A stretch of 64,000 nucleotides of DNA from Rhizobiales bacterium Y(2018) (GTDB lineage: Bacteria > Pseudomonadota > Alphaproteobacteria > Rhizobiales > Aestuariivirgaceae), in the NCBI GenBank assembly GCA_005502925.1, contig SCPD01000021.1, positions 1 through 64,000 of the forward strand. Reading direction: 5' to 3'. A model generated the notes under the pieces. It was not told the DNA's origin. It worked only from the letters and a program-made list of their open reading frames with translations, and did not search any database. Below, in pieces: positions 1 to 8,122 of this stretch. The translations under genes were made by a program, and so were the position numbers. Each line of letters starts with the position of its first letter. Position 1 is the stretch's first letter.

Positions 1-109
1 GTCGTTCGCGTCGCCCTCGCTCACAAACTTCTCGTTCGCCTCAACGCAAAAGCACGCGAAGCGCGAGCTCAACTCGCAAATACAACTTGACTGCCCAGAT
101 AGTCGCTCC

Positions 110-146
110 CCGCGCTACGCGCGGCGGAGGGAGAATCGCTTCTCCC
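110..146. repeat. two small hairpins at the left edge
   Basis: Two adjacent perfect inverted repeats are visible: CCGCGC-TAC-GCGCGG at 110-124 and GGGAGAA-TCGC-TTCTCCC at 129-146. They lie downstream of rpsD and of its own terminator. They may be part of an intergenic palindromic element that extends past the window edge. No gene was recognised in bases 1-158. Confidence 0.4.
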
Positions 147-150
147 CCAA

Positions 151-178
151 AACAAAAACGGCGGGGAAAACCCCGCCG
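151..178 (-). terminator. rho-independent terminator of rpsD
   Basis: Read on the minus strand, an 8-bp perfect stem (CGGCGGGG/CCCCGCCG) with a four-base loop at 159-178 is followed by a T-rich tract (TTTTTG, then more T). It lies 25 bases after the rpsD stop codon, the normal place for an intrinsic terminator. Confidence 0.85.
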
Positions 179-202
179 CTCTGAATTCGATAACAGAACC
201 GA

Positions 203-820
203 TCAGCGCGAATAATATTCGACGACCAGGTTCGGTTCCATCTGCACTGGATACGGAACATCCGACAGGCCCGGAACGCGCGTCAGCTTGGCGACCATGG
301 CCTTGTGATCGGTCTCGACATAATCCGGCACGTCGCGCTCGGCGAGCTGGGTCGCTTCGATGAGAACCGGCAGCTCCTTCGACTTCTGGCGCACTTCGAT
401 GACGTCGCCGGCCTTGATGCGCATGCTGGGGATGGTGACGCGGCGGCCATTCACCTTCACATGGCCGTGGCTCACGAACTGGCGCGCGGCGAACATGGTG
501 GAGACGAACTTGGCGCGATAGACGATCGCGTCGAGGCGGCGCTCGAGGAGACCGATGAGATTCTGCGAGGTGTCGCCGGTCATGCGAGCGGCTTCCGAAT
601 AGATGCCGAAGAACTGGCGCTCGGAAATATTGGCGTAGTAACCCTTCAGCTTCTGCTTGGCGCGCAGCTGCATGCCGAAGTCGGAGAGCTTGCCCTTGCG
701 GCGCTGGCCGTGCTGGCCGGGGCCATATTCACGCTTATTGATCGGGCTCTTGGGGCGGCCCCAGATATTCTGGCCCATACGGCGGTCGAGTTTGTGCTTG
801 GCTTGCACGCGTTTCGTCAT
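203..820 (-). CDS. rpsD: 30S ribosomal protein S4
   Basis: S4 is a primary 16S rRNA-binding protein of the small ribosomal subunit; in many bacteria it also represses translation of its own message. The 205-residue product has the family's usual length. It begins [16 protein letters not shown], has the conserved [10 protein letters not shown] stretch near residue 33, and an S4 RNA-binding domain around residues 94-155 ([14 protein letters not shown], then [13 protein letters not shown]). The ATG start is preceded by a GGAG Shine-Dalgarno at good spacing. It is transcribed alone: phaC lies upstream on the same strand, but a separate TTGACA promoter and a leader of about 170 bases lie between them. 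Confidence 0.98.
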   Translation of the reverse strand: MTKRVQAKHKLDRRMGQNIWGRPKSPINKREYGPGQHGQRRKGKLSDFGMQLRAKQKLKGYYANISERQFFGIYSEAARMTGDTSQNLIGLLERRLDAIVYRAKFVSTMFAARQFVSHGHVKVNGRRVTIPSMRIKAGDVIEVRQKSKELPVLIEATQLAERDVPDYVETDHKAMVAKLTRVPGLSDVPYPVQMEPNLVVEYYSR

Positions 821-992
821 TTGGTAGCTCCAAAGTCTCGAAATAATAAGGTGGCGGCCGGAAGCCGCCGGGTTATTAAGCGAGCCCTCCTCTGCCGGTT
901 ACCCGGCCGACAGGACCTTCGTTTCGCCAAGGAAAACCAGGTCCGCAGGCAAGCAAAAACACGAGACCTTATGTGGCCCCGTGCTGGGGCAG

Positions 993-1021
993 CATGTAAT
1001 CCAACAACTATTTGTTGTCAA
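993..1021 (-). promoter_or_regulatory. candidate rpsD promoter
   Basis: On the minus strand a perfect TTGACA (1021 to 1016) is followed after 17 bases by TACATG (998 to 993), a weak -10 match. It would give rpsD a 5' leader of about 170 bases holding a GCCCC-GTGCT-GGGGC hairpin near 977-991. An autoregulatory role for the leader is possible but not shown. The -10 is only a half match, so the call is tentative. Confidence 0.45.
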
Positions 1022-1040
1022 ATCACCAAATTGGGGAAAA

Positions 1041-2849
1041 CTACTCAGCTTTTACAAGCACATAGCTGCCGGGCGCGTCCTCGAGGGCTTTCAATTTGCC
1101 ACTTCCTGGAACCCGGGCCTTCACTTTCTTGCCGGACCGGGGGGTGATCCAGGCGAGCCAGTCGGGCCACCAGGAGCCCGGATGCTCTGTCGCCCCCTTC
1201 AGCCAGTCTTCCAGTGTCGAGGCACCCTTCTCATTGGTCCAATACTGGTATTTCTGCGCTTCCGGCGGATTGACGACGCCGGCGATATGGCCCGAGCCCG
1301 ACACCACCATCCGCGTCTCGCCGCCGAAATTCTCGGCCAGCCGGAACACCGAGGCGAGCGGCGCGATATGGTCCTCGCGCGCCGCCAGATTGTAGATCGG
1401 CAGCTTCACCTTCTTGAGATCGATGCGCACGCCGTCGAGCGTCATCTGCGCATGGGCCAGCCGGTTGTTGAGATAGCATTCGCGCAAATACTGGCTGTGT
1501 ACGCCCGCCGGCATGCGGGTCGAATCGCTGTTCCAGTAGAGGAGATCGAACGGCATCGGCTCCTTGCCGAGCATGTAGTTGTTGACGACATAGGACCAGA
1601 TCAGGTCGTTCGAGCGCAGCATGTTGAAGGCATCCGCCACATGGCGCCCGGCCAGATAGCCCTTGTCCTTCATGCGCCCTTCGGCCCATTCGATCTGTTC
1701 CGTGTCGACGAAGACCTTGAGGTCGCCGGCCTTCTCGAAATCGACCTGGGTGGTGAAGAAGGTGACCGAATTGACCCGGTCATCGCCCTTGGCCGCCAGA
1801 TAGCCGAGCGATGCCGCGACGAGCGAGCCGCCGACGCAATAGCCGATGACATTGGCCTTGGGCGCCGCCGTCGCCTCGAGCGTCTTGTCGAGCGCGGTGA
1901 GGAAGCCATCCCGCATATAGTCGGCGAGGGTCTTGTGGCCGTGTTTCTCGTCCGGATTGACCCACGAGACAACGAACACGGTGAGCCCCTGCTCGGTCGC
2001 CCAGCGCACGAAGGACTTCTTCGGGTTGAGATCGAGGATGTAATATTTGTTGATCCACGGCGGCACGATGAGCAGCGGGATTTCGGAGACGCGCTCGGTC
2101 GTCGGTGAATATTGGATGAGCTGGAAGGTGTCGTTCTGGAAGACGACCTTGCCCGGCGTAGTCGCCACGTTCTTGCCGAGCTCGAAAGCCGACAGATCGG
2201 TCTGCTTGATGCGCAATCGGCCCTGGCCGGCCTTGAGATCGGCTTCGAGATTCTTGAGGCCTTCGATCAGATTGGCGCCGTTGCGCGCCAGCGTCGTGCG
2301 CAGCACTTCCGGATTGGTGAGCGCGAAATTGGACGGCGACACCGCATTGGTGATCTGGTCGACATAGAAGCGGGCTTTGTGTCGCGTGTGGTCGTCGATG
2401 CCATCGGCATCCTTGACGAGATCTCCCGCCCAGCGCGCCGAGAGCAGATAGAACTGCTTGAGGAAGTCGAAGACCGTGTTCTGCTGCCAGTCCTTGTCGG
2501 TGAAACGTTTGTCGCCGCGCTCCGGCGCCGCGATCGGACCCACCTCCTCGCCCAGAGCTTTGCGCCAGGCCGATTGCCAGAGCTCGCCATAGCTCGCCCA
2601 CAGCTTCATCTGGGCGTCCATCAGCTTCTGCGGGTCCGAGGCATAGGACTGGGCGACGGCGCCCAGCGTCTTCATGACCTGCTCGGCCGGCGTCACCTGG
2701 GACTCGAAGGCGGCCTGCGGGTTGGGCGGCGTTTCCGCCAGATTGCGGGCGATCTGGGCCGCCTGCTCGAAGACTTTCGCCATGTTCCGCGCGAATTGCG
2801 CGGGATCGGCGAGGCGGAAATCGGTCTGCGTCGTTTTACCGTCGTTCAT
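1041..2849 (-). CDS. phaC: class I poly(3-hydroxyalkanoate) synthase
   Basis: Polymerises 3-hydroxyacyl-CoA into intracellular PHA storage granules. The 602-residue length fits class I synthases. An N-terminal PhaC_N domain is followed by an alpha/beta-hydrolase core with the modified lipase box GYCVGG (Cys338), and the rest of the triad is visible as Asp493 (AAREDH) and His521 (GSGHIAG). The ATG at 2849 is preferred over a GTG six bases upstream because GAGG sits about six bases before it. It is divergent from trmJ across about 115 bases. No phaA, phaB, phasin or phaR gene adjoins it in this window. Confidence 0.97.
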   Translation of the reverse strand: MNDGKTTQTDFRLADPAQFARNMAKVFEQAAQIARNLAETPPNPQAAFESQVTPAEQVMKTLGAVAQSYASDPQKLMDAQMKLWASYGELWQSAWRKALGEEVGPIAAPERGDKRFTDKDWQQNTVFDFLKQFYLLSARWAGDLVKDADGIDDHTRHKARFYVDQITNAVSPSNFALTNPEVLRTTLARNGANLIEGLKNLEADLKAGQGRLRIKQTDLSAFELGKNVATTPGKVVFQNDTFQLIQYSPTTERVSEIPLLIVPPWINKYYILDLNPKKSFVRWATEQGLTVFVVSWVNPDEKHGHKTLADYMRDGFLTALDKTLEATAAPKANVIGYCVGGSLVAASLGYLAAKGDDRVNSVTFFTTQVDFEKAGDLKVFVDTEQIEWAEGRMKDKGYLAGRHVADAFNMLRSNDLIWSYVVNNYMLGKEPMPFDLLYWNSDSTRMPAGVHSQYLRECYLNNRLAHAQMTLDGVRIDLKKVKLPIYNLAAREDHIAPLASVFRLAENFGGETRMVVSGSGHIAGVVNPPEAQKYQYWTNEKGASTLEDWLKGATEHPGSWWPDWLAWITPRSGKKVKARVPGSGKLKALEDAPGSYVLVKAE

Positions 2850-2965
2850 GCACACCTCGGGAACTCGGAATCCAATATTGACGTAAAATCCAAATCACGC
2901 AATCACAGATCGGCACCAGGAAAATCCTGGACTTTTCATAGCCAGAACAGGTTAAGACGACGCCC

Positions 2966-3784
2966 ATGGCAGGCACCGACAAGACGCGTATTTCTCCGCT
3001 GGGGGCAGCCCCGGCGGTCATCCTGGTCAATCCCCAGCTTGGTGAAAATATAGGCACCGCCGCCCGCGCCATGGCCAATTTCGGGCTGCATGAGCTGCGC
3101 ATCGTCGACCCGCGCGACGGCTGGCCCAATGAGCGGGCGCTCAAGACCGCCTCGGGCGCCGACTGGATCATCGAGAAGGCCACCATCCATGCCACGCTCG
3201 AAGACGCGCTCAAGGACCTGACTTATGTCTATGCCACGACGGCGAGGCCGCGCGGCATGATCAAGGAAGTCATGACGCCGGAACAGGCGGGAACCGACAT
3301 GCGCCAGAGGATCGGCCGTAACGAGAAGCTGGCGCTGCTTTTCGGGCGCGAGCGCTGGGGCCTCAACAATGACGAGGTCTCGCTCGCCGACATGATCATC
3401 ACCGCTCCCGTAAACCCGGCCTTCGCCTCCCTCAATATCGCCCAGGCGGTCCTCCTCGTCGGCTACGAATGGTACAAGCACGAGGCGACCACCCTCGGCC
3501 AGGCGACGCCCGAGCTGCCTGCCCTCGACGGTCCCGGCCTCGTCACCCCCGACACCCGCCCCGCCACCAAGGACGAGCTTTATGGATTCTTTCACCATAT
3601 TGAGACTGAATTGGACCAAGCGGGCTTCTTCAAGACCGCCGAGAAAAAGCCAGGAATGATCCGCAACATGCGCAACCTCTTCGCCCGCGCCGAGCTCACC
3701 GAGCAGGAAGTGCGTTCGCTCAGGGGCATGGTCGCGTCGCTCACCCGCGCGCATTTGAAACGGAAAGGCACGACGGAAGAATGA
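2966..3784 (+). CDS. trmJ: TrmJ-type RNA 2'-O-methyltransferase (SPOUT)
   Basis: Predicted AdoMet-dependent methyltransferase that 2'-O-methylates position 32 of tRNAs. The SpoU/TrmH fold is clear: the N-terminal VNPQLGENIGTAARAM motif, LLFGRERWGLNND around residues 127-139, and the knot-forming stretch PAFASLNIAQAVLL. The 272-residue length suits TrmJ, with a helical C-terminal extension (RNMRNLFARAELTEQEV) typical of that subgroup. The stop overlaps the murI start by four bases, so the two genes are translationally coupled. Exact substrate tRNAs cannot be read from sequence. Confidence 0.9.
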   Translation: MAGTDKTRISPLGAAPAVILVNPQLGENIGTAARAMANFGLHELRIVDPRDGWPNERALKTASGADWIIEKATIHATLEDALKDLTYVYATTARPRGMIKEVMTPEQAGTDMRQRIGRNEKLALLFGRERWGLNNDEVSLADMIITAPVNPAFASLNIAQAVLLVGYEWYKHEATTLGQATPELPALDGPGLVTPDTRPATKDELYGFFHHIETELDQAGFFKTAEKKPGMIRNMRNLFARAELTEQEVRSLRGMVASLTRAHLKRKGTTEE

Positions 3785-4602
3785 CAGCGCCTCGCATCCT
3801 CCTCTTCGACAGCGGCATGGGCGGCCTCACTGTCGCCTCGGCGGTACGCCAGGCCGAGCCAGGAGCGACGCTCATCTACGCCGCCGACAACGCCGCCTTT
3901 CCCTATGGCGCCTGGGACGAGCCGCAGCTCGTCAAGCGCATCGTCGCGGTCATCGGCAAGCTCATCGACGAGACGCGTCCCGACCTCGTGGTCATCGCCT
4001 GCAATACCGCGAGCACCCTGGCGCTCACCGCCTTGCGCGAGCGCTACACGGTGCCTTTCGTCGGCACGGTACCCGCCATCAAACCCGCCGCGGAACAGAC
4101 GAAATCGGGCCTCATCGGCGTCCTCGCCACACCTGGCACCGTCAATCGCGAATATACCAAGACGCTGATCCATACCTATGCCTTTCACTGCAAGGTGTTC
4201 CTGCACGGCGCCAAACGCCTGGCCGAGATCGCCGAGGCCAAGCTGAAAGGCCAGAAAGTCGATCCGGAGGAGTTGAAACACGAGATCGCCCCGGTCTTCA
4301 GGAAGCGCGATCACAAGCAGACCGATGTCGTGGTGCTGGGCTGCACCCATTATCCGCTGCTGCTCGACGAGATGCGCGCCGTGGCCCCCTGGCCCGTGAC
4401 CTATATCGATCCGGCGCCCGCCATCGCGCGCCGCGTCAGCGACCTGTTGCGCACAGCCAAGATGGATGGCACCGAAATGAACGGCAGCGCCGCTCACGGC
4501 ACCGTCTTCCTCACCTCTGCCCGAGGCCGCGGCAGTGAAAGCCTCGCCGCCTACGCCGCCATGGGCTTCAGCGCGAATGAGGTGCTGGATCTGCCTGTCT
4601 GA
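3781..4602 (+). CDS. murI: glutamate racemase
   Basis: Converts L-glutamate to D-glutamate for peptidoglycan. The 273-residue protein carries LLFDSGMGGLTV near the N terminus and the two catalytic cysteines in ACNTAS (Cys74) and GCTHYPLL (Cys188). The acid/base residue pattern and the length match the family. It overlaps trmJ by ATGA and is the last gene of that pair; a hairpin follows after seven bases. Confidence 0.96.
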   Translation: MTAPRILLFDSGMGGLTVASAVRQAEPGATLIYAADNAAFPYGAWDEPQLVKRIVAVIGKLIDETRPDLVVIACNTASTLALTALRERYTVPFVGTVPAIKPAAEQTKSGLIGVLATPGTVNREYTKTLIHTYAFHCKVFLHGAKRLAEIAEAKLKGQKVDPEELKHEIAPVFRKRDHKQTDVVVLGCTHYPLLLDEMRAVAPWPVTYIDPAPAIARRVSDLLRTAKMDGTEMNGSAAHGTVFLTSARGRGSESLAAYAAMGFSANEVLDLPV

Positions 4603-4606
4603 TTTC

Positions 4607-4632
4607 CGTCATCCCGGCGAAAGCCGGGACGA
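4607..4632. repeat. GTCATCCCGGCGAAAGCCGGG palindromic repeat
   Basis: A perfect 7-bp stem TCCCGGC/GCCGGGA with a GAAA loop (4612-4629) lies between the convergent genes murI and glpX. It belongs to the same family as the copy after icd at 18325-18350 (GTCACCCCGAC-GAAA-GTCGGGGT). It probably also works as a bidirectional terminator, although no long T tract follows. Confidence 0.6.
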
Positions 4633-4652
4633 CGAGTTGGAGAGCGCGCTAT

Positions 4653-5612
4653 TTATTCACCCGCATCGGCGCGCCGGCGGTTCTTGATCCAGCGCACCGT
4701 GCCGGTCGCCGAGCGCATCACCACCGTTTCGGTCGTCACATGCTCGCGATCGAAGCGCACACCGCGCAGGAGCGAGCCGTCGGTGACGCCGGTCGCCGCG
4801 AACATCACATCGCCAGAGGCCATTTCGTTGAGCGCGAACTTCTTGTTGAAGTCGCTGATGCCCATCTTGCGGGCGCGTTCTTTCTGCTCGGCGCTCGAGG
4901 TCACGAGCCGGCCCTGCATCTGGCCGCCGATGCAGCGCAAGGCTGCCGCCGCCAGCACCCCTTCGGGCGCGCCGCCGATGCCCATATAGATATCGATGCC
5001 GGTCTCCACCGGATCGGCCGTGTGGATGACGCCCGCCACGTCGCCGTCCGAGATGAGACGCACCGAGGCGCCGGTCTCGCGCACGCCCGAGATGATCTTC
5101 TCATGGCGCGGCCGGTCGAGGATGCAGGCGGTGATCTGCGCCGTGGGGACACCCTTCGCCTTGGCGAGGCGGGCGATATTCTCCTGCGGCGCGTAATCGA
5201 GATCGACCGTGCCTTCCGGATAGCCGCCGCCGATAGCGATCTTGTCCATGTAGGTATCGGGCGCATGCAGCAGGCTGCCGCCTTCCGCCATGGCGACGCA
5301 GGCGATCGAATTCGGCATCGCCTTGGCGCACAACGTCGTGCCCTCGAGCGGATCGAGCGCGATGTCGATGCGCCAGCTTTTGCCGCCGCCGACATGCTCG
5401 CCGATGTAAAGCATCGGCGCTTCGTCGCGCTCGCCTTCGCCGATCACCACCAGGCCGTCCATCTCGACGATCGCGTTCAGCGCCTGGCGCATCGCATCGA
5501 CCGCCGCCTGGTCCGCCAGCTTCTCATCGCCCCTCCCCCGCCAATGCGCCGCGGCGATGGCCGCCGCTTCGGTGACGCGGGCGATCTCGATGGTGAGCAT
5601 GCGGTTGAGCAT
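4653..5612 (-). CDS. glpX: class II fructose-1,6-bisphosphatase
   Basis: Hydrolyses fructose-1,6-bisphosphate to fructose-6-phosphate in gluconeogenesis, metal dependent. At 319 residues it has the GlpX length and signatures: GEGERDEAPML around residues 58-68, DPLEGTT near 87, and GGAPEGVLAAAA near 213. The ATG is preceded by GGAGG. It starts 18 bases after hom, forming a two-gene operon. A hom-glpX pairing is common in Hyphomicrobiales. Confidence 0.96.
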   Translation of the reverse strand: MLNRMLTIEIARVTEAAAIAAAHWRGRGDEKLADQAAVDAMRQALNAIVEMDGLVVIGEGERDEAPMLYIGEHVGGGKSWRIDIALDPLEGTTLCAKAMPNSIACVAMAEGGSLLHAPDTYMDKIAIGGGYPEGTVDLDYAPQENIARLAKAKGVPTAQITACILDRPRHEKIISGVRETGASVRLISDGDVAGVIHTADPVETGIDIYMGIGGAPEGVLAAAALRCIGGQMQGRLVTSSAEQKERARKMGISDFNKKFALNEMASGDVMFAATGVTDGSLLRGVRFDREHVTTETVVMRSATGTVRWIKNRRRADAGE

Positions 5613-5630
5613 CAGTCTTCCTCCAGGTGT

Positions 5631-6926
5631 TCAGAGCCGTTCGATACGGATGGTGCGGGGTTTCGAGGCGACATGGCCGTCTCTTTCGATCCGGCTCAGG
5701 GCCTGTCGCATGGACGAATCGAGTGTCTTATGTGTGACGAGCATGAATGACGCAATGGCACCTTCCTTGGCGGGCGCGCGCTGCACGATGCTCTCGATCG
5801 AGATCTTTTCGTCCGCCAGCACCTTGGCGATCGCCGCGACGGCACCAGGCTTGTCATAGAGCTCGAGCGCGACGTAATAGCCGCCCTCATGGGCGCGCTT
5901 CGGCGCTGCCTTGTATTTGCGCAGCTCTTTGGCCGGCAAGCCGAAAGCAGGGCGCAAATTGCCGCGCGCGATGTCGACGATATCGCCGAGCACGGCCGAC
6001 GCGGTCGGATGCGAGCCAGCGCCACGGCCTTCGAGCATGAGATCGCCGGCGAAGTCGTTATGCACCACGACGGCGTTGAAGACGCCATCGGTGTCGGCGA
6101 CCGGCGATCCCTTGGGCACCAATGTCGGATGCACGCGCTGCTCGATGCCTTCTCCGCTCGCGACCGCGACGCCCAGCAGCTTGATCTTGAACCCCATCTC
6201 GCCGGCATTGCGGATGTCGGCGAGCGTCACCGCCTCGATGCCTTCGATGTCGATCGCCGCGACATTCACTTCCGTGCCGAAAGCGAGCGAGGTCAGGATG
6301 GCGAGCTTGTGCGCCGTGTCGAAGCCGCCGATATCGAAGGTCGGATCGGCCTCGGCATAGCCCAGCTCCTGCGCTTCCTTCAGCACATCGGCGAAGCTCC
6401 TGCCCTCTTGCGCCATCTTGGTCAGGATGTAGTTGCAGGTGCCGTTGAGAATGCCAAACACTTTGGCGGTCTGGTTGCCGGCCAGCGCCTCGCGCATCGT
6501 TTTCACGATCGGGATGCCGCCCGCGACCGAGGCTTCAAAATTGAGGGCGATGCCCTTGTCGTCGGCGAGCTTGGCGAGACCCGCGCCATGATGGGCGAGC
6601 AGCGCTTTATTGGCGGTGACGACCGGCTTGCCGGCCTGGAGCGCCGCCGTGACGGCGCCCTTCGCCGGATCTCCGTCGCCGCCCATAAGCTCGACGAAGA
6701 CATCGATCTTGTCCGATTTGGCGAGCGCCACCGGATCGTCGAACCAGGCGAGCTTGCTCAGGTCATGGCCGCGATTCTTGGCCTTGTCGCGGGCCGAGAC
6801 GGCCGTGATCTCGACCGGGCGTCCAGCCCGGCGCGCCACGAGCGCCCCATGCTTCGCCAGTAGGTCCAGAAGGCCGGTTCCGACCGTTCCGAGGCCTGCC
6901 ACACCCAGTTTCAGAGAATTCGCCAT
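5631..6926 (-). CDS. hom: homoserine dehydrogenase
   Basis: Reduces aspartate semialdehyde to homoserine for threonine and methionine synthesis. The N-terminal nucleotide-binding motif is GVAGLGTVGTGLL, the catalytic domain carries GILNGTCNYILTKM, and a C-terminal ACT domain (YYVALELYDKPGAVAAIAKV) predicts feedback inhibition by threonine. The start was moved to the ATG at 6926, giving 431 residues, because the longer frame adds 21 residues without homology-like character. Downstream glpX is co-transcribed; metA at 59.8 kb is the next methionine-branch gene in this window. Confidence 0.96.
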   Translation of the reverse strand: MANSLKLGVAGLGTVGTGLLDLLAKHGALVARRAGRPVEITAVSARDKAKNRGHDLSKLAWFDDPVALAKSDKIDVFVELMGGDGDPAKGAVTAALQAGKPVVTANKALLAHHGAGLAKLADDKGIALNFEASVAGGIPIVKTMREALAGNQTAKVFGILNGTCNYILTKMAQEGRSFADVLKEAQELGYAEADPTFDIGGFDTAHKLAILTSLAFGTEVNVAAIDIEGIEAVTLADIRNAGEMGFKIKLLGVAVASGEGIEQRVHPTLVPKGSPVADTDGVFNAVVVHNDFAGDLMLEGRGAGSHPTASAVLGDIVDIARGNLRPAFGLPAKELRKYKAAPKRAHEGGYYVALELYDKPGAVAAIAKVLADEKISIESIVQRAPAKEGAIASFMLVTHKTLDSSMRQALSRIERDGHVASKPRTIRIERL

Positions 6927-6998
6927 GATGCCCAATCGAGGATTAAATAATGCGGCCGCCCTTATGGCGGGAACCGCGCCCGATGGCAAGAAAGGCCC

Positions 6999-7124
6999 CT
7001 ATAGTCCGAGGGAGAGCCGGATGACCATGGCTGCTGCCCCAACGGCTACTATACCGGCCACCCAGAGCACCACGAACCATAGTATTCGCTGTCGCCAGTG
7101 AGGCCCGGGCTGTTCCGTTCTCAA
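6999..7124 (-). CDS. DUF2474-like cytochrome bd microprotein
   Basis: A 41-residue membrane protein read from a TTG codon whose TTGA overlaps the cydB stop; GAGGG sits about six bases upstream, inside the end of cydB, which supports this start. The peptide begins MRTEQPGPHWRQRILW, continues into one transmembrane helix (about residues 14-36) and ends IRLSLGL. The charged aromatic start followed by a single helix matches the small DUF2474 proteins found after cydB/cioB in proteobacteria, analogues of CydX. It probably stabilises the oxidase; that role is inferred. It is too short for most gene callers and lacks an ATG. Confidence 0.72.
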   Translation of the reverse strand: MRTEQPGPHWRQRILWFVVLWVAGIVAVGAAAMVIRLSLGL

Positions 7125-8122
7125 TGATAACCCTCGCTGCCGACCTTGCCGCGGAACACCCAATAGGCATAGGCGGTATAGGCGAGGATGATCGGCACCA
7201 GCACCACCGCCCCCACCAGGAGGAAGGACAAGCTCTCTTGCGGCGCCGCCGCGTCCCAGATGGTGAGCGTCGGCGGCACGATATAGGGATAGAAGCTGAT
7301 CCCGATGCCGGCGAAGGACAGGATGAAGAGCGCCAGCGAGGCGAGGAACGGCGTCAGTTCCTCGCGCTTGAGGATCCCCTTGATCAGAAGATAGGCGGCG
7401 AGCGCCACCAGCAGCGGCACCGGAATGGTGTAGAGCATGCGTGGCCAGGAGAACCAGCGCTCCATATAGAGCGGCTCGAGGAACGGGGTCCACAGGCTGA
7501 CGAGGCCGATGAGGATGAGCGTCGCGGGCCCGAGGACCAGCGCGAAACGATAGGACCGATCCTGCAGCTTCTCATCGGTCTTGAGGATGAGCCAGGTGGC
7601 GCCGAGCAACGCATAGCCCACAACCAGAGCCAGGCCGGTGAACAGGCTGAACGGCGTGAGCCAGGTCCACCAGCCGCCGGCATAGGCGCGATCGGCGATC
7701 GGAATGCCCTGCACGATGGTGCCGAGCGCGATGCCTTGTGTGAAGGTGGCGACGATCGAACCTGATGCGAAGGCCCAGTCCCACAGGAACTTGCCGCGTG
7801 TCGTGCGCCAGCGGAATTCGAAGGCGACACCGCGGAAAACGAGCGCCAGCAGCATGATGACGATCGGCGCGTACAGCGCCGGCATGATGGTGGCGTAAGC
7901 AAGCGGAAACACCGCGAACAAACCGCCACCGCCCAGCACCAGCCAGGTCTCGTTGCCGTCCCACACCGGCGCCACCGAATTCATCATGCGGTCGCGGTCG
8001 GCTTCCGCTTTGTAGAAAGGAAACAGGATGCCGATGCCGAGATCGAAGCCGTCCATCATTACATAAGCGAGGACGGCGAAGGCGATGATGGCGGCCCAGA
8101 TGAAAGCGAGATCGAAGATCAT
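7121..8122 (-). CDS. cydB: cytochrome bd ubiquinol oxidase subunit II
   Basis: Non-catalytic partner subunit of the cytochrome bd quinol:O2 oxidoreductase in the inner membrane. The 333-residue protein is almost entirely hydrophobic, with about eight to nine helices, and has the family start (IWAAIIAFAVLAYVMMDGFDLGIG) and DGNETWLVLGGG at residues 54-65. It overlaps cydA by four bases (ATGA) and the microprotein gene by TTGA, so the three are one translational unit. No cydCD exporter genes adjoin it. Confidence 0.95.
   Translation of the reverse strand: MIFDLAFIWAAIIAFAVLAYVMMDGFDLGIGILFPFYKAEADRDRMMNSVAPVWDGNETWLVLGGGGLFAVFPLAYATIMPALYAPIVIMLLALVFRGVAFEFRWRTTRGKFLWDWAFASGSIVATFTQGIALGTIVQGIPIADRAYAGGWWTWLTPFSLFTGLALVVGYALLGATWLILKTDEKLQDRSYRFALVLGPATLILIGLVSLWTPFLEPLYMERWFSWPRMLYTIPVPLLVALAAYLLIKGILKREELTPFLASLALFILSFAGIGISFYPYIVPPTLTIWDAAAPQESLSFLLVGAVVLVPIILAYTAYAYWVFRGKVGSEGYH

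Noticed and set aside
305-2108. Long plus-strand reading frames across rpsD and phaC
   Set aside because: They are antisense shadows of two clearly recognisable minus-strand genes, as expected at high GC, and show no family signatures.
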